Positions 1 through 8,867 of a stretch of DNA of 64,000 bases are shown here, one piece after another (the stretch's first letter is position 1; each line of letters opens with the position of its first letter). This DNA is from Dyella sp. S184 (lineage in GTDB: Bacteria > Pseudomonadota > Gammaproteobacteria > Xanthomonadales > Rhodanobacteraceae), in assembly GCF_009766065.1 (NCBI RefSeq), contig NZ_LMUE01000005.1, forward strand, positions 1-64,000. The letters are read 5' to 3'. The translations under genes were made by a program, and so were the position numbers. The notes beneath the pieces are model-generated. The model searched no databases and had not been told where the DNA came from. It worked only from the letters and a program-made list of their open reading frames with translations.

Positions 1-33
1 GCCCCAAGACGTTTCGTCCTAGGTGAGCCGCCC

Positions 34-61
34 ATTCTACATCGCTTTTAACGACCGTCAA
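34..61 (-). promoter_or_regulatory. Strong sigma-70 promoter, probably of a ribosomal RNA operon
   Basis: On the minus strand a -35 box TTGACG (56–61) and a -10 box TAGAAT (34–39) are separated by 16 bases. Just upstream (73–82) is an A-tract resembling an UP element. Short spacing, a GC-rich discriminator and an UP-like tract are typical of rRNA promoters. In Xanthomonadales tyrS commonly sits next to an rrn operon (recalled synteny), which would lie left of base 1. The promoter boxes are seen; the rRNA assignment is inferred. Confidence 0.6.
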
Positions 62-238
62 CACCCTCGTTGAAGCTTTTTTCGAGGTCCCGGCGGTCCG
101 TCTTGCGACGACTGGGCGACTGCGGGCCGCGAATAATACGATCTGTGTTTTTTTTAGCAAGCGTTTCTTGAGGCCGGTTTTGCAGATGTGCCGCAAACGG
201 CTGTACTGGCATGCAATTTTCTTTTCCACGTGCCCGGT

Positions 239-263
239 TTCGACCCCGTCATACGGGGTCGAA
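239..263 (-). terminator. Perfect 11-bp hairpin downstream of tyrS
   Basis: Arms TTCGACCCCGT and ACGGGGTCGAA are perfectly complementary around a three-base loop. They lie 12 bases past the tyrS stop codon in its direction of transcription. No U-tract follows on either strand, so it may be a transcript-stabilising 3' hairpin or a non-canonical terminator rather than a classical intrinsic terminator. Confidence 0.4.
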
Positions 264-275
264 CAACACTTCGGA

Positions 276-1487
276 TCACGCCGATACGAGCTTCACGCGC
301 GCAAAGTTGCGCTTGCCCACCTGGAGCACGCCCTCGAAACCGGCACTGAATATACGCTGCGCGTCTTCCACAACTTCGGCGTCGATGCGCACGGCCCGTT
401 CCTTCAGTTTGCGACTGGCTTCGGAATTGCTCGCAGTCAGCCCGGCCGCCGTCAACAAAGCACCGAGCCGCAGGCCTTCGGCGGGCACAACGATGTCAGC
501 TTGCGGCAAGAGCGAGGTATCGCCCTCGCCACGCACGACCGCATGCCAGCCGGCGATCGCCAGTTCGGCAGCCGCCGCACCGTGAAAGCGCGTGGTCAGT
601 TCGCGCGCGAGGCGCAGCTTGGCATCACGCGGGTTGAGCGCGCCGCTGGCTATCTCCTTCTTCATCAGCGTCAGCTCATCCAGCGACACTTCGAAGCTGA
701 GCAGCTCGAACCAGCGCCACATCAGCTCGTCGCCGATCTTCATGGTCTTGGTGACGATGTCGATCGCCGGCTCATTGATGCCGATGTAATTGCCGAGCGA
801 CTTGGACATTTTGTTGACGCCGTCCAGGCCTTCGAGCAACGGCATCGTCAGTACGATCTGCGGCGGCTGGCCGTGATGCTCCTGCAGGCCACGGCCCATC
901 AGCAGGTTGAATTTCTGGTCGGTGCCACCGAGCTCGACGTCGCACTTTAGCGCGACCGAGTCATAGCCCTGCACCAGCGGATAAAGGAATTCGTGGATCG
1001 CGATCGGCTGCTGCGCGGCATAGCGCTTGGCGAAGTCGTCGCGCTCGAGCATGCGCGCCACGGTGTGCTGGGCAGCCAGCTTGATCATGTCGGCGGCCGT
1101 CATCTGGCCGAACCACTCGGAGTTGAAGCGCAGCTCGGTCTTCTCCCGATCCAGCACCTTGTAGACCTGCTCGGCATAGGTCTCGGCATTGGCCAGCACA
1201 TCCTCGCGGGTAAGTGGCTTGCGCGTGATGTTCTTGCCGGTGGGGTCGCCGATCATGCCGGTGAAGTCGCCAATCAGGAAAATCACCTGGTGGCCCAGAT
1301 CCTGGAACTGGCGCATCTTGTTCAACAGCACGGTATGACCCAGATGCAGATCCGGCGCAGTCGGGTCAAAACCGGCCTTGATCCTCAACGGACGGCCGCT
1401 TTTCAGGCGCTCCGCCAGATCCTCCCGCTTGATGATTTCGTCGGCGCCACGCGCAATCGTGGCCAGCGCCTGCTCAAGCTCGCTCAT
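276..1487 (-). CDS. tyrS: Tyrosine--tRNA ligase
   Basis: Cytoplasmic class I aminoacyl-tRNA synthetase that charges tRNA-Tyr with tyrosine. The 403-residue product has the HIGH-type signature HLGH at residues 48–51 and a true KMSKS loop at 226–230, the TyrZ-like subtype rather than the E. coli TyrS form. A C-terminal S4 RNA-binding domain runs from about residue 340 to the end. Full length for the family. The ATG is preceded by a purine-rich AGAGAGAGA ribosome site. It is divergent from the M23 peptidase gene and reads toward the probable rRNA promoter. No T-box leader is visible in the short 5' region. Confidence 0.97.
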   Translation of the reverse strand: MSELEQALATIARGADEIIKREDLAERLKSGRPLRIKAGFDPTAPDLHLGHTVLLNKMRQFQDLGHQVIFLIGDFTGMIGDPTGKNITRKPLTREDVLANAETYAEQVYKVLDREKTELRFNSEWFGQMTAADMIKLAAQHTVARMLERDDFAKRYAAQQPIAIHEFLYPLVQGYDSVALKCDVELGGTDQKFNLLMGRGLQEHHGQPPQIVLTMPLLEGLDGVNKMSKSLGNYIGINEPAIDIVTKTMKIGDELMWRWFELLSFEVSLDELTLMKKEIASGALNPRDAKLRLARELTTRFHGAAAAELAIAGWHAVVRGEGDTSLLPQADIVVPAEGLRLGALLTAAGLTASNSEASRKLKERAVRIDAEVVEDAQRIFSAGFEGVLQVGKRNFARVKLVSA

Positions 1488-1602
1488 GTATCTCTCTCTA
1501 GGTAAGTGGCATTGGCGGGCAGCGGCGGGAAACGCAGCCGTGCCGTCTGCGTTAATTGTGCGTTAACCGGGAATATCGCGCAAACCCTTGATGGAAAAGG
1601 CG

Positions 1603-1632
1603 TTGACGCCATTTACACATGACCGTTATGGT
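1603..1632 (+). promoter_or_regulatory. Probable sigma-70 promoter of the M23 peptidase gene
   Basis: TTGACG (1603–1608) and TATGGT (1627–1632) are spaced 18 bases apart. Transcription would begin near 1639. That rules out the upstream ATG at 1619 as the start codon and supports the ATG at 1673. Confidence 0.45.
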
Positions 1633-1672
1633 ACGCCCTGTTTGTTATTTTGTACCGCGGGGCGCGCACGGC

Positions 1673-3115
1673 ATGACTGAAGAAAAAAAGGGGGCGCGGC
1701 ATGCGCGCAAGCAGGCGATCAGTCGCAAGGCGCAGCGTCGACACTCCCACTTCTATGAACGCTGTGCACACTGGTCATTCAACCGTTCGGCCGAAGTCGA
1801 ACCGATCCATTGGCATCGTGAACGTCTGGTACTCGCCGGCACCGCTCTATTAATCACCTTGTTGTCCGGCTTCATCATGCCCGCCTGGGCTAGCGCGATG
1901 CGCCCCGCGCCGGCACCCGAAGCACACGCCCTGCTGCCGCTGGCACTGCCCAAGGTCGAGCCCATCAGCGCTGTCGTACCCACCGTGGACGACTGGCAGG
2001 TCATACGGGTGCAACCGGGTCAGACCTTGTCGGATATTTTCACCGGTCGCGGTCTCGGCCTGACCGACCTGCAGAAGGTGGTGGACGCAGCGGGCAGCGC
2101 CAAATCCGCGCTGCACCATATCAGTCCCGGTGAAGAGTTCGATTTTCTGCTCGGCAGTGACGGCAGCCTCAAGGGCTTGCGCTTCGACCAGGACCAGGCC
2201 AGCCGCGCTACGGTGCGGCTCGATGGCGCACATCCCACCGTCTCCATCCAGCAGCGTGACATGGATGTACGCGAGCAGGTGGCGCACGGAGTGATCCGCA
2301 GCAGCCTGTACGCCGCGGGCGACCAGGCCGGCATGAACGCCGCGATGGTCGGCAAGCTGGCCGACCTGTTCAAGTACGACGTCGACTTCGTGCAGGACCT
2401 GCGCGTCGGTGACAGCTTCACCGTGATTTATGACGATCTTTACCGCGACGGCGTGCGTTATGGCGAAGGCAACATCGTCGCGGCTGAATTCATCAACCAG
2501 GGCAAGCGCTACACCGCCTATCGCTTCAAGAAGGCCGACGGCAGTGACGGCTGGTTCAGCGAGGATGGCCGGCCAATCCAGAAATCGTTCCTGCGCATCC
2601 CGGTCGATTTTACCCGTATCTCCTCGACCTTCAGCGCGGCGCGCCTGCATCCGATCCTCGGCCTGATGCGCGCTCACAAGGGCGTCGACTATGCGGCCCC
2701 GACCGGTACGCCAATCCATGCCGCGGGTGATGGCGTGATCAAGTTCCGTGGTTGGATGAACGGCTACGGCAACTTCGTGATCATCCAGCACAGCAGCACG
2801 ATCAGCACGGCCTATGGCCACATGTCGCGTTTCGCCACTGAAAAAGTCGGCCAGCACGTGAGCCAGGGCCAGGTGATCGGCTTCGTCGGCATGACCGGCC
2901 TGGCCACCGGACCGCACCTGCATTACGAATTCCGCGTCAATGGCGTGCAGCGCAACCCGCAGACGGTGACCTTGCCGCCGCCCGAGCCGTTGCCGGCCAC
3001 CCAGCTGGCCAAGTTCAAGGCGCAGGTGGTGCAGCCCCAGCTGGCGCGGCTGACCGAGCTGGATGCCCGCATCCAGCTGGCACACGCGAACGCTCCCGCC
3101 AACAACGACAATTGA
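1673..3115 (+). CDS. M23 family murein endopeptidase (MepM/YebA-like)
   Basis: Envelope zinc metallopeptidase predicted to cleave peptide cross-links in peptidoglycan. The 480-residue product has a basic cytoplasmic N-terminus, one membrane anchor (about 52–73), an OapA/LysM-like domain beginning WQVIRVQPGQTL, a Csd3-type middle domain, and a C-terminal M23 domain. The LytM metal site is intact: HKGVD (H335, D339) and HLH (H415, H417). I chose the ATG at 1673 because a good promoter overlaps the earlier in-frame ATG at 1619. The next gene, anmK, starts inside this stop codon, linking cross-link cleavage with recycling of the released muropeptides. Confidence 0.9.
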   Translation: MTEEKKGARHARKQAISRKAQRRHSHFYERCAHWSFNRSAEVEPIHWHRERLVLAGTALLITLLSGFIMPAWASAMRPAPAPEAHALLPLALPKVEPISAVVPTVDDWQVIRVQPGQTLSDIFTGRGLGLTDLQKVVDAAGSAKSALHHISPGEEFDFLLGSDGSLKGLRFDQDQASRATVRLDGAHPTVSIQQRDMDVREQVAHGVIRSSLYAAGDQAGMNAAMVGKLADLFKYDVDFVQDLRVGDSFTVIYDDLYRDGVRYGEGNIVAAEFINQGKRYTAYRFKKADGSDGWFSEDGRPIQKSFLRIPVDFTRISSTFSAARLHPILGLMRAHKGVDYAAPTGTPIHAAGDGVIKFRGWMNGYGNFVIIQHSSTISTAYGHMSRFATEKVGQHVSQGQVIGFVGMTGLATGPHLHYEFRVNGVQRNPQTVTLPPPEPLPATQLAKFKAQVVQPQLARLTELDARIQLAHANAPANNDN

Positions 3116-4281
3116 AACCCACGCGCGTGGATGACGCCTCGGCGCTCTATCTTGGGTTGATCTCCGGCACCAGTGCCGACAGCATCGATGCCGCCCTGGT
3201 CAGTTTCAGCCGTGGCGTGCCGCAATTGCTGGCGGCGCACAGTCATCCGTGGCCATCGGCCTTGCGCGAACGCATGCTGGCGCTGGCGCAAGGCGAGGCC
3301 GCGCTGGACCTGGATGCGTTTGGACGGCTGGACGTCGAAATCGGGCATCACTTCGCGGATGCCGTGTTGCAGCTGCTCGAACACAGCGACACATCTGCAC
3401 ACGCGGTGCGTGCGATCGGTTCGCATGGCCAAACCATTCGCCATCGCCCTGCCGGCGTGTATCCGTTCACGCTGCAACTGGGCGACCCCAATGTCATTGC
3501 CGAACGCTGTGGCATCGACGTCGTGGCGGACTTCCGGCGCGCCGACATGGCCGCTGGAGGGCAGGGCGCGCCGCTGTTGCCGGCGCTGCATGCCATGCTG
3601 CTCGCTCGACCGGGGCATGCGCGCGTGGTGCTCAATCTCGGCGGCATTGCCAATATCACCGTGCTCGGTGCCGACGGCAGCGTGCACGGTTTCGATACCG
3701 GCCCTGCCAATGGTCTGCTGGATGCCTGGTGCCTGCGCCATCGCGGTGAACCGTTTGATCGCGACGGCGCGTTTGCGTCGAGCGGCCGAGTCGATCCGGC
3801 CCTGCTCGATGCCTTGCTGGCCGACAGCTACTTCGCGCTGCCGCCGCCGAAAAGTACCGGGCGTGAGCACTTCCATCTGGCGTGGCTGGCCACTTACTCG
3901 CAACTTGCCGCGCTGAACCCGGCCGACGTGCAGGCGACCTTACTGGAGCTGACGGTACGCAGCGTCGTCATGGCCATTGATCAGCAGGCACCTACTGCCG
4001 GCGAGATCATGGTTTGTGGTGGTGGCGTACACAACGGCGCGCTGATGCATCGGCTGGGCGAACTGCTGGCACCACGCACCCTGTGCAGTACTGCGCACCT
4101 TGGCATCGATCCGGACTTTCTCGAAGCCACCGCGTTCGCGTGGCTGGCACGCCAGCGCCTGCTTGGGCTGCCTGGCAATCTGCCTGATGTGACCGGTGCA
4201 CGCGGTCCACGGGTACTGGGCGCGATTTACTCCGCACCCACCACTGAACCCCCGACCCGGACACTTTCGGGCGCCAGCTGA
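3112..4281 (+). CDS. anmK: Anhydro-N-acetylmuramic acid kinase
   Basis: Cytoplasmic kinase that hydrolyses and phosphorylates 1,6-anhydro-MurNAc to MurNAc-6-phosphate in peptidoglycan recycling. The 389-residue product carries the N-terminal ISGTSADSIDAAL nucleotide-binding signature, the conserved DFRRADMAAGGQGAPL segment, FDTGPAN, and a C-terminal CGGGVHN. A TTG at 3112 overlaps the stop codon of the upstream peptidase, suggesting translational coupling; a GTG at 3127 is the alternative start. The last 55 bases overlap the end of the convergent hypothetical gene on the other strand, an unusually long 3' overlap. Confidence 0.95.
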   Translation: MKPTRVDDASALYLGLISGTSADSIDAALVSFSRGVPQLLAAHSHPWPSALRERMLALAQGEAALDLDAFGRLDVEIGHHFADAVLQLLEHSDTSAHAVRAIGSHGQTIRHRPAGVYPFTLQLGDPNVIAERCGIDVVADFRRADMAAGGQGAPLLPALHAMLLARPGHARVVLNLGGIANITVLGADGSVHGFDTGPANGLLDAWCLRHRGEPFDRDGAFASSGRVDPALLDALLADSYFALPPPKSTGREHFHLAWLATYSQLAALNPADVQATLLELTVRSVVMAIDQQAPTAGEIMVCGGGVHNGALMHRLGELLAPRTLCSTAHLGIDPDFLEATAFAWLARQRLLGLPGNLPDVTGARGPRVLGAIYSAPTTEPPTRTLSGAS

Positions 4282-4538
4282 GTAGGGCGCGTCTGTGCCA
4301 AGGCGCGTATGGCTTCTTGAAAAGCGCCTTTTTCCTCGGCTTCCCAGTGACCACCGAGCTCCGTCAATGCCTGCGGATCGCGCAGAGATTCACTGAACTG
4401 CTGCGCTGCCGAGATACCCAGGCCATTGCGCAAGGCAAACAGCAGGACATCGTTGATCGCCCATTGCCGATCCCTGGCCAGCGCATGAATGCGCTCGACC
4501 AGCAAGGTGTCAACGTGCTGCAAGATCATGTCCGGCAC
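4227..4538 (-). CDS. Small hypothetical protein, possibly ribbon-helix-helix-like
   Basis: A 103-residue protein of unknown function. Its N-terminal half (VDTLLVERIHALARDRQW...DVLLFALRNGL) resembles a short strand followed by two helices, as in ribbon-helix-helix DNA-binding proteins, but the match is only by eye. The GTG at 4538 was chosen because a perfect AAGGAG lies 8 bases upstream; the longer GTG at 4547 would place that ribosome site on the start codon. Its 3' end overlaps anmK by 55 bases on the opposite strand. It lies downstream of ampG in the same direction. Confidence 0.6.
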   Translation of the reverse strand: MPDMILQHVDTLLVERIHALARDRQWAINDVLLFALRNGLGISAAQQFSESLRDPQALTELGGHWEAEEKGAFQEAIRALAQTRPTQLAPESVRVGGSVVGAE

Positions 4539-4543
4539 AGGCG

Positions 4544-4672
4544 TCACTCCTTATCGTCACGCAGGGACTTGGGGGAGTCCCTCATGCTGGCTAGGATTCT
4601 GACCGATCCGGCAATCGCTTCCGTGGCCTGGTTGGCAATCTCCATGCATCGACAGCCGGTGCAACCCGGCAT
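4544..4672 (-). CDS. Possible 42-residue cysteine-containing small ORF
   Basis: Between the ampG stop and the small hypothetical gene, an ATG at 4672 opens a 42-codon frame beginning MPGCTGCRCMEIANQ. It ends at a TGA directly abutting the AAGGAG of the next gene. Three cysteines are clustered in the first ten residues. The position between co-directional genes would suit a coupled small protein, but there is no strong ribosome site and no recognised family. It could equally be untranslated spacer. Confidence 0.25.
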   Translation of the reverse strand: MPGCTGCRCMEIANQATEAIAGSVRILASMRDSPKSLRDDKE

Positions 4673-4703
4673 CCGGATGGCGTGTGGCCCTTCGCAGACC
4701 GCG

Positions 4704-6017
4704 CTAAGCGATGTTTTCGCTGGCCTCACACATGCGCTCCACCGCGCGAAAACGTGGCGACAGATACGCGAACAGCGCCATGGCCGGCAGGATCGACAAC
4801 ACGGTAATGGCGAAATAGCCGCCATATCCCAGCACCGCAACAATGCCGCCGGCAAAGAAGCCCAGCACCTTGCCGGGCAGGTTCACCAGCGAACTCAGCA
4901 ACGCGTATTGCGTCGCCGTGTGCTGACGATTCACCAGCAACGACAGGAACGCCACCGTCGGCGGACCGAGCAGACCCTCGGCGAAATTCTGGCCGGAGAT
5001 CGCCACGGTGAGCATCGGCAGGCTGCCGTGATGATTCAGCAGCAACAGGTAGAACAGGTTGCTGCAACTTTCCAGCACGATCGCCACACCCAACGTGCGC
5101 CACGCGCCCCAGCGCGCCACTGATGCGCCACCGACGAAGGCACCGGCGATGCCGATCCATACTCCATAGATCTTGGTGACCGCGCCGATCTCGGTCTTGC
5201 TGAAACCCATGTCACGCATGAACGGATTGAAGATGGTGCCAATGGATTGCTCGGGCAACTTGAACAGCAAGATGAACAACAGCGTCACCCCGGCAAGAGC
5301 CCAGCCGTAGCGGCGAAAGAAATCCGCGAACGGGTCGATCACGCCTTCACGCATCGCTGCACGCCAGGTGGCGGGCACCGCTCGATACACGTCCGGCTCG
5401 CGCATGGTCAGCGTGGTGGCAACCGGCAACAGCATGGCCACCGCCATCAGTGCATAGACCCAGGCCCAAGCGATGTGGTCGGCCAGGATCAGCGCCAGCG
5501 CGCCGGCCACCAATAGGCCCAACCGGTAGCCCAGCGAATAAGTGGCCACCAGCGCACCCTGCGCGGAAGGCGGCGCGATCTCGATGCGGTACGCGTCCAC
5601 CGCAATGTCCTGGGTCGCGCCCATGAAGGCCACGAGCAGGGTCGCCATAACGAACGGTTCCAGCCGATGCGGCGTGAGCAACGCCATCGCGAGCAGCCCG
5701 ACGATTACGCCCAGCTGCGCGAACAGCAGCCAGCCGCGGCGCTGACCCAGCCGCGCGAACAGCGGCAGCCGCCAGTGATCGAGCAGCGGCGCCCACACGA
5801 ATTTGAAGGCATAGGTCATGCCGGCGCTGGCGATCATCGTGATGTCCTTCAGCACGATGCCGCTTTCCTTCAGCCACAGCGCCAGCGTGACGGATACCAG
5901 CAGGAACGGCAGGCCGGAGGAGAATCCCAGCAGGCACATGGTCCCTGCGGCGGGCTGCGAGAACGCCCGCCAGATCGATGGCTTGCGCGCCGTCGGCGCG
6001 CGCGATTCAGTCGGCAT
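4704..6017 (-). CDS. ampG: AmpG family muropeptide permease (MFS)
   Basis: Inner-membrane major facilitator that imports GlcNAc-1,6-anhydro-MurNAc peptides into the cytoplasm, the substrates that feed AnmK. The 437-residue product is hydrophobic throughout with about 12 or more membrane segments. It starts with the AmpG-type first helix (LLGFSSGLPFLLVSVTLALWL) and has the family segment GATQDIAVDAYRIE. The ATG at 6017 overlaps the end of the exonuclease III gene by 11 bases and has no ribosome site of its own, so translation is probably coupled. The longer frame upstream is an artefact of reading through the exonuclease gene. Confidence 0.93.
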   Translation of the reverse strand: MPTESRAPTARKPSIWRAFSQPAAGTMCLLGFSSGLPFLLVSVTLALWLKESGIVLKDITMIASAGMTYAFKFVWAPLLDHWRLPLFARLGQRRGWLLFAQLGVIVGLLAMALLTPHRLEPFVMATLLVAFMGATQDIAVDAYRIEIAPPSAQGALVATYSLGYRLGLLVAGALALILADHIAWAWVYALMAVAMLLPVATTLTMREPDVYRAVPATWRAAMREGVIDPFADFFRRYGWALAGVTLLFILLFKLPEQSIGTIFNPFMRDMGFSKTEIGAVTKIYGVWIGIAGAFVGGASVARWGAWRTLGVAIVLESCSNLFYLLLLNHHGSLPMLTVAISGQNFAEGLLGPPTVAFLSLLVNRQHTATQYALLSSLVNLPGKVLGFFAGGIVAVLGYGGYFAITVLSILPAMALFAYLSPRFRAVERMCEASENIA

Positions 6018-6777
6018 AATCGACGGTATACGGCGCGTGATCTGAGAAGCGCTGGTCACGATAGATCGAGCAGTGCTTGAGACGCTCACGCAGCGACGGC
6101 GACACCACCTGGTAATCGATACGCCATCCCACGTTGTTCGCCCGCGCCTGGCCACGGTTCGACCACCAGGTGTATTCGACGGCTTCAGGCTTGATCGCAC
6201 GGAAGCTGTCGACCCAACCACGCTGCTGGAACAGCTGGTCCAGCCACGCGCGCTCTTCCGGCAGGCAGCCGGAGTTCTTCTGGTTGGAGCTCCAGTTCTT
6301 GATGTCGTTCTTGGTGTGCACGATGTTCCAATCACCGCAGATCACGTAATCACGACCGCTCTTCAGCCACTGGTCGAAGATCGGCGTGATCCATTCCATC
6401 GCCTTGAACTTGAACTGCTGGCGTTCGTCGCCGGAGGAGCCGGACGGAAAGTACAGCGACACCACCGAGAGGTTGCCGAAGCGCGCCTCGATGTAACGAC
6501 CCTCATTGTCGAACTCGTCCCAACCCAGCTCAGTCAGCACCTGGTCCGGCTCGCGTTTGGCGTAAATCGCCACACCGCTGTAGCCCTTCTTGCTGCTGGC
6601 ATCGCGATAGAAGCAGTGGTGACCGTCCGGACGGAACATCGGATCGCTGAGCTGATCCTCCTGCGCCTTGGTCTCCTGCAGGCAGACCACGTCGGCATGC
6701 TGCGTACGCAACCAGTCGAACACGCCCTTGGTCGCGGCCGAGCGGATGCCGTTAGCGTTGAGGCTGATAATGCGCAT
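6007..6777 (-). CDS. xth: Exodeoxyribonuclease III
   Basis: Cytoplasmic AP endonuclease/3'-5' exonuclease of base-excision repair (EEP superfamily). The 256-residue product shows LNANGIRSA, the metal-binding LQETK, the ICGDWNIVHTKNDIKN motif with catalytic Asp/Asn, and the terminal SDHAPY motif with the catalytic Asp-His. The ATG at 6777 has GGAG five bases upstream, whereas the longer upstream frame adds unrelated residues. It ends inside the ampG start region. It is divergent from the GNAT gene. Confidence 0.95.
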   Translation of the reverse strand: MRIISLNANGIRSAATKGVFDWLRTQHADVVCLQETKAQEDQLSDPMFRPDGHHCFYRDASSKKGYSGVAIYAKREPDQVLTELGWDEFDNEGRYIEARFGNLSVVSLYFPSGSSGDERQQFKFKAMEWITPIFDQWLKSGRDYVICGDWNIVHTKNDIKNWSSNQKNSGCLPEERAWLDQLFQQRGWVDSFRAIKPEAVEYTWWSNRGQARANNVGWRIDYQVVSPSLRERLKHCSIYRDQRFSDHAPYTVDYAD

Positions 6778-6846
6778 GGCGTCTCCGGGCTGGTGATGGG
6801 CGATCATATCAACCACAGCCACTCACGGCCGCCGACAGCAGCAAAC

Positions 6847-7341
6847 ATGCTGGAACATCCCGTCATTCGTGTCGCCCCGGTCGATGCCAGGCTGCGCCAG
6901 GCACTGCTCGGTTTGCGCGTGCTGCCGACGCAGCGCCGCTGGATCGGCGCAATCGCCGACTTGCTGGCCGATGTCGCGCTATGCCAGGGCAGCGAACCGA
7001 TGGCAATACTGCGCGATGACACGGCGGTGGGCTATTACCGCATCGAACCGTCGGCGCGTAGCGTGGCCGGGCGCGATTTCGAGTCGCCGGCACTGGGCCT
7101 GTGCTCGTTCTTCATCGACGCCGACTGGCAGGGCCGGGGTATCGGCGCGCTCGCGCTCCATGCGCTGATTGCAGATCTTTCCCAACGCCACCGGCAGGCA
7201 CGCCAACTGGTGCTGAGTGTGGATGCCGACAATCCCGTTGCCATGCGTCTTTACCAACGCGCCGGCTTCGCCGACGTCGGCGAGCTGTACCATGGCGACC
7301 GTTCCGGCGCGCAACATCTGCTGTTGCATACGCTGCCCTGA
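6847..7341 (+). CDS. GNAT family N-acetyltransferase
   Basis: 164-residue acetyl-CoA-dependent acyltransferase. The central strand-loop-helix contains the acetyl-CoA pyrophosphate-binding motif WQGRGIG, followed by a typical GNAT C-terminus ([17 protein letters not shown]). The substrate cannot be deduced. It starts at ATG 6847 and lies 22 bases before pyrE in the same direction, so the two are probably co-transcribed. Confidence 0.85.
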   Translation: MLEHPVIRVAPVDARLRQALLGLRVLPTQRRWIGAIADLLADVALCQGSEPMAILRDDTAVGYYRIEPSARSVAGRDFESPALGLCSFFIDADWQGRGIGALALHALIADLSQRHRQARQLVLSVDADNPVAMRLYQRAGFADVGELYHGDRSGAQHLLLHTLP

Positions 7342-7363
7342 CTTTCACATCACGAGACAACCC

Positions 7364-8011
7364 GTGCACGACTACCAGCGCGACTTCATCGAACTCACCC
7401 TCAAGCGCGAAGTGCTGCGCTTCGGCGAATTCACCCTGAAATCCGGCCGGCAAAGCCCGTACTTCTTCAACATGGGGCGGATTGACTCCGGTGCTGCGCT
7501 GGCCCAACTGGGTCGCGCCTATGCCGCCGCCGTGATGAACGCCAGCGTCGACGTCGACATGCTTTTCGGCCCCGCCTACAAGGGCATCGCGCTGGCCGCG
7601 GCGACCGCGATCGCACTGGCCGACCAGCATCAACGTGACCTGCCATGGGCTTACAACCGCAAGGAGGCGAAGGATCATGGCGAGGGCGGCGTGTTGGTTG
7701 GTGCGCCGCTCAAAGGTCGCGTGCTGATCGTCGATGACGTGATGACCGCCGGCACCGCGGTGCGCGAATCGCTGGCCTTGATCCGCGCGCACGGCGCCAC
7801 TCCGGCCGGCGTGCTGATCGCGCTGGATCGGCAGGAGCGCGGACAGGGCGAGCGCTCCGCCGCACAGGAAGTGGCCGCCGATTACGGTATTCCGGTGATC
7901 GCGATCACCGGCCTCGACGATGTGCTGGCGTACGCCGGCGAACAGCCGCAACTGGCAACCGAGCATGTCCGTTTGCTGGCCTACCGCGAGCGCTACGGGG
8001 TTCAGCGCTGA
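7364..8011 (+). CDS. pyrE: Orotate phosphoribosyltransferase
   Basis: Converts orotate and PRPP to OMP in de novo pyrimidine synthesis. 215 residues, the usual length. The PRPP-binding motif [13 protein letters not shown] is intact, and the N-terminus ([13 protein letters not shown]) is characteristic. The start is the GTG at 7364; the longer frame beginning at 7217 lies inside the GNAT gene. PyrE normally forms a homodimer. Confidence 0.97.
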   Translation: MHDYQRDFIELTLKREVLRFGEFTLKSGRQSPYFFNMGRIDSGAALAQLGRAYAAAVMNASVDVDMLFGPAYKGIALAAATAIALADQHQRDLPWAYNRKEAKDHGEGGVLVGAPLKGRVLIVDDVMTAGTAVRESLALIRAHGATPAGVLIALDRQERGQGERSAAQEVAADYGIPVIAITGLDDVLAYAGEQPQLATEHVRLLAYRERYGVQR

Positions 8012-8117
8012 GTTCACTGTCGAACCGGTAAGCTCAGGCGAACCCGGTCACGATGGCGACAGTTGCCGCCGACGCAGCCCGGTGACGGCGGCTATACTGT
8101 CAAACAAGGGAGAATTC

Positions 8118-8765
8118 ATGCGAAAGTTACTGTCTGTCTTAGCCGTTGTCGCGCTGCTCGCGAGTCTTTCGGTGCACGCTCAGAAAACCATCAGCGGCGG
8201 CATCCGTTACAAATGGCTTGATGGCCAGGGCCAGCTGCATTTCAGCGACAGTCTCAACGACGAAGCCATGAAGTACGGCTACGACCTGGTCAACGACCAG
8301 GGCCTGGTCATCCAGCATGTGCCACGCCAGATGACCCCGGCGGAACGAGACGCCGCCAACAAGCTGGCTGCTGCACAGGCCATCAAGCAACGGGCTGCCC
8401 AGGAACTCGCCAATGCCGAGGCGCAGATGCTGGCAGCGTATCCGGATGAGGAGTCGTACAAGATCTCGCAGCAGCAGGAGCTGGACAGCCAGGACCAGCA
8501 GATCCACACCACCCAGATCAATCTGCGCAGCCAGGAAAAGGCGCTGACCGATCTGCTCGCCCGTGCGGCTGACCTTGAGCGAGCCAAGGCGCCGGTACCG
8601 AAATATCTGACCGACAGCATTGCCAAGCAACGTGACGTCGTCACGGGACAGCGCAATACACTGCAACGCCAGCAGGCGACGCGCGCCCAGACCGTGCAGG
8701 AGCAGGCCGGGAAGCTTGCGCGTTATCGTGCACTCAAGGCCGCGCAGGCGCAGCCCGCGCAGTAG
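8118..8765 (+). CDS. DUF4124 domain-containing periplasmic protein
   Basis: 215-residue exported protein. A signal peptide (MRKLLSVLAVVALLASLSVHA) is followed by a DUF4124-type segment (YKWLDGQGQLHFSDS) and then a long Gln/Ala/Arg-rich helix that is probably coiled-coil. Function is unknown; such proteins are common in Xanthomonadales envelopes. The ATG at 8118 has AAGGGAG just upstream, and a TATACT that could be a -10 box lies at 8093–8098. Convergent with the phosphomannomutase gene. Confidence 0.85.
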   Translation: MRKLLSVLAVVALLASLSVHAQKTISGGIRYKWLDGQGQLHFSDSLNDEAMKYGYDLVNDQGLVIQHVPRQMTPAERDAANKLAAAQAIKQRAAQELANAEAQMLAAYPDEESYKISQQQELDSQDQQIHTTQINLRSQEKALTDLLARAADLERAKAPVPKYLTDSIAKQRDVVTGQRNTLQRQQATRAQTVQEQAGKLARYRALKAAQAQPAQ

Positions 8766-8867
8766 GGCGCGCTATCGCGACCGCCCCTCATCTACCCTGC
8801 GTACAGCGTCCCTCCGCGGGGAGAAGCCATTCATCGCCGACCTCGGCCAGCCGAGGCTCACAGCTTT

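Noticed and set aside
1488-1602. T-box or other riboswitch upstream of tyrS
   Set aside because: The region is short, with no T-box sequence or specifier-loop pattern visible.
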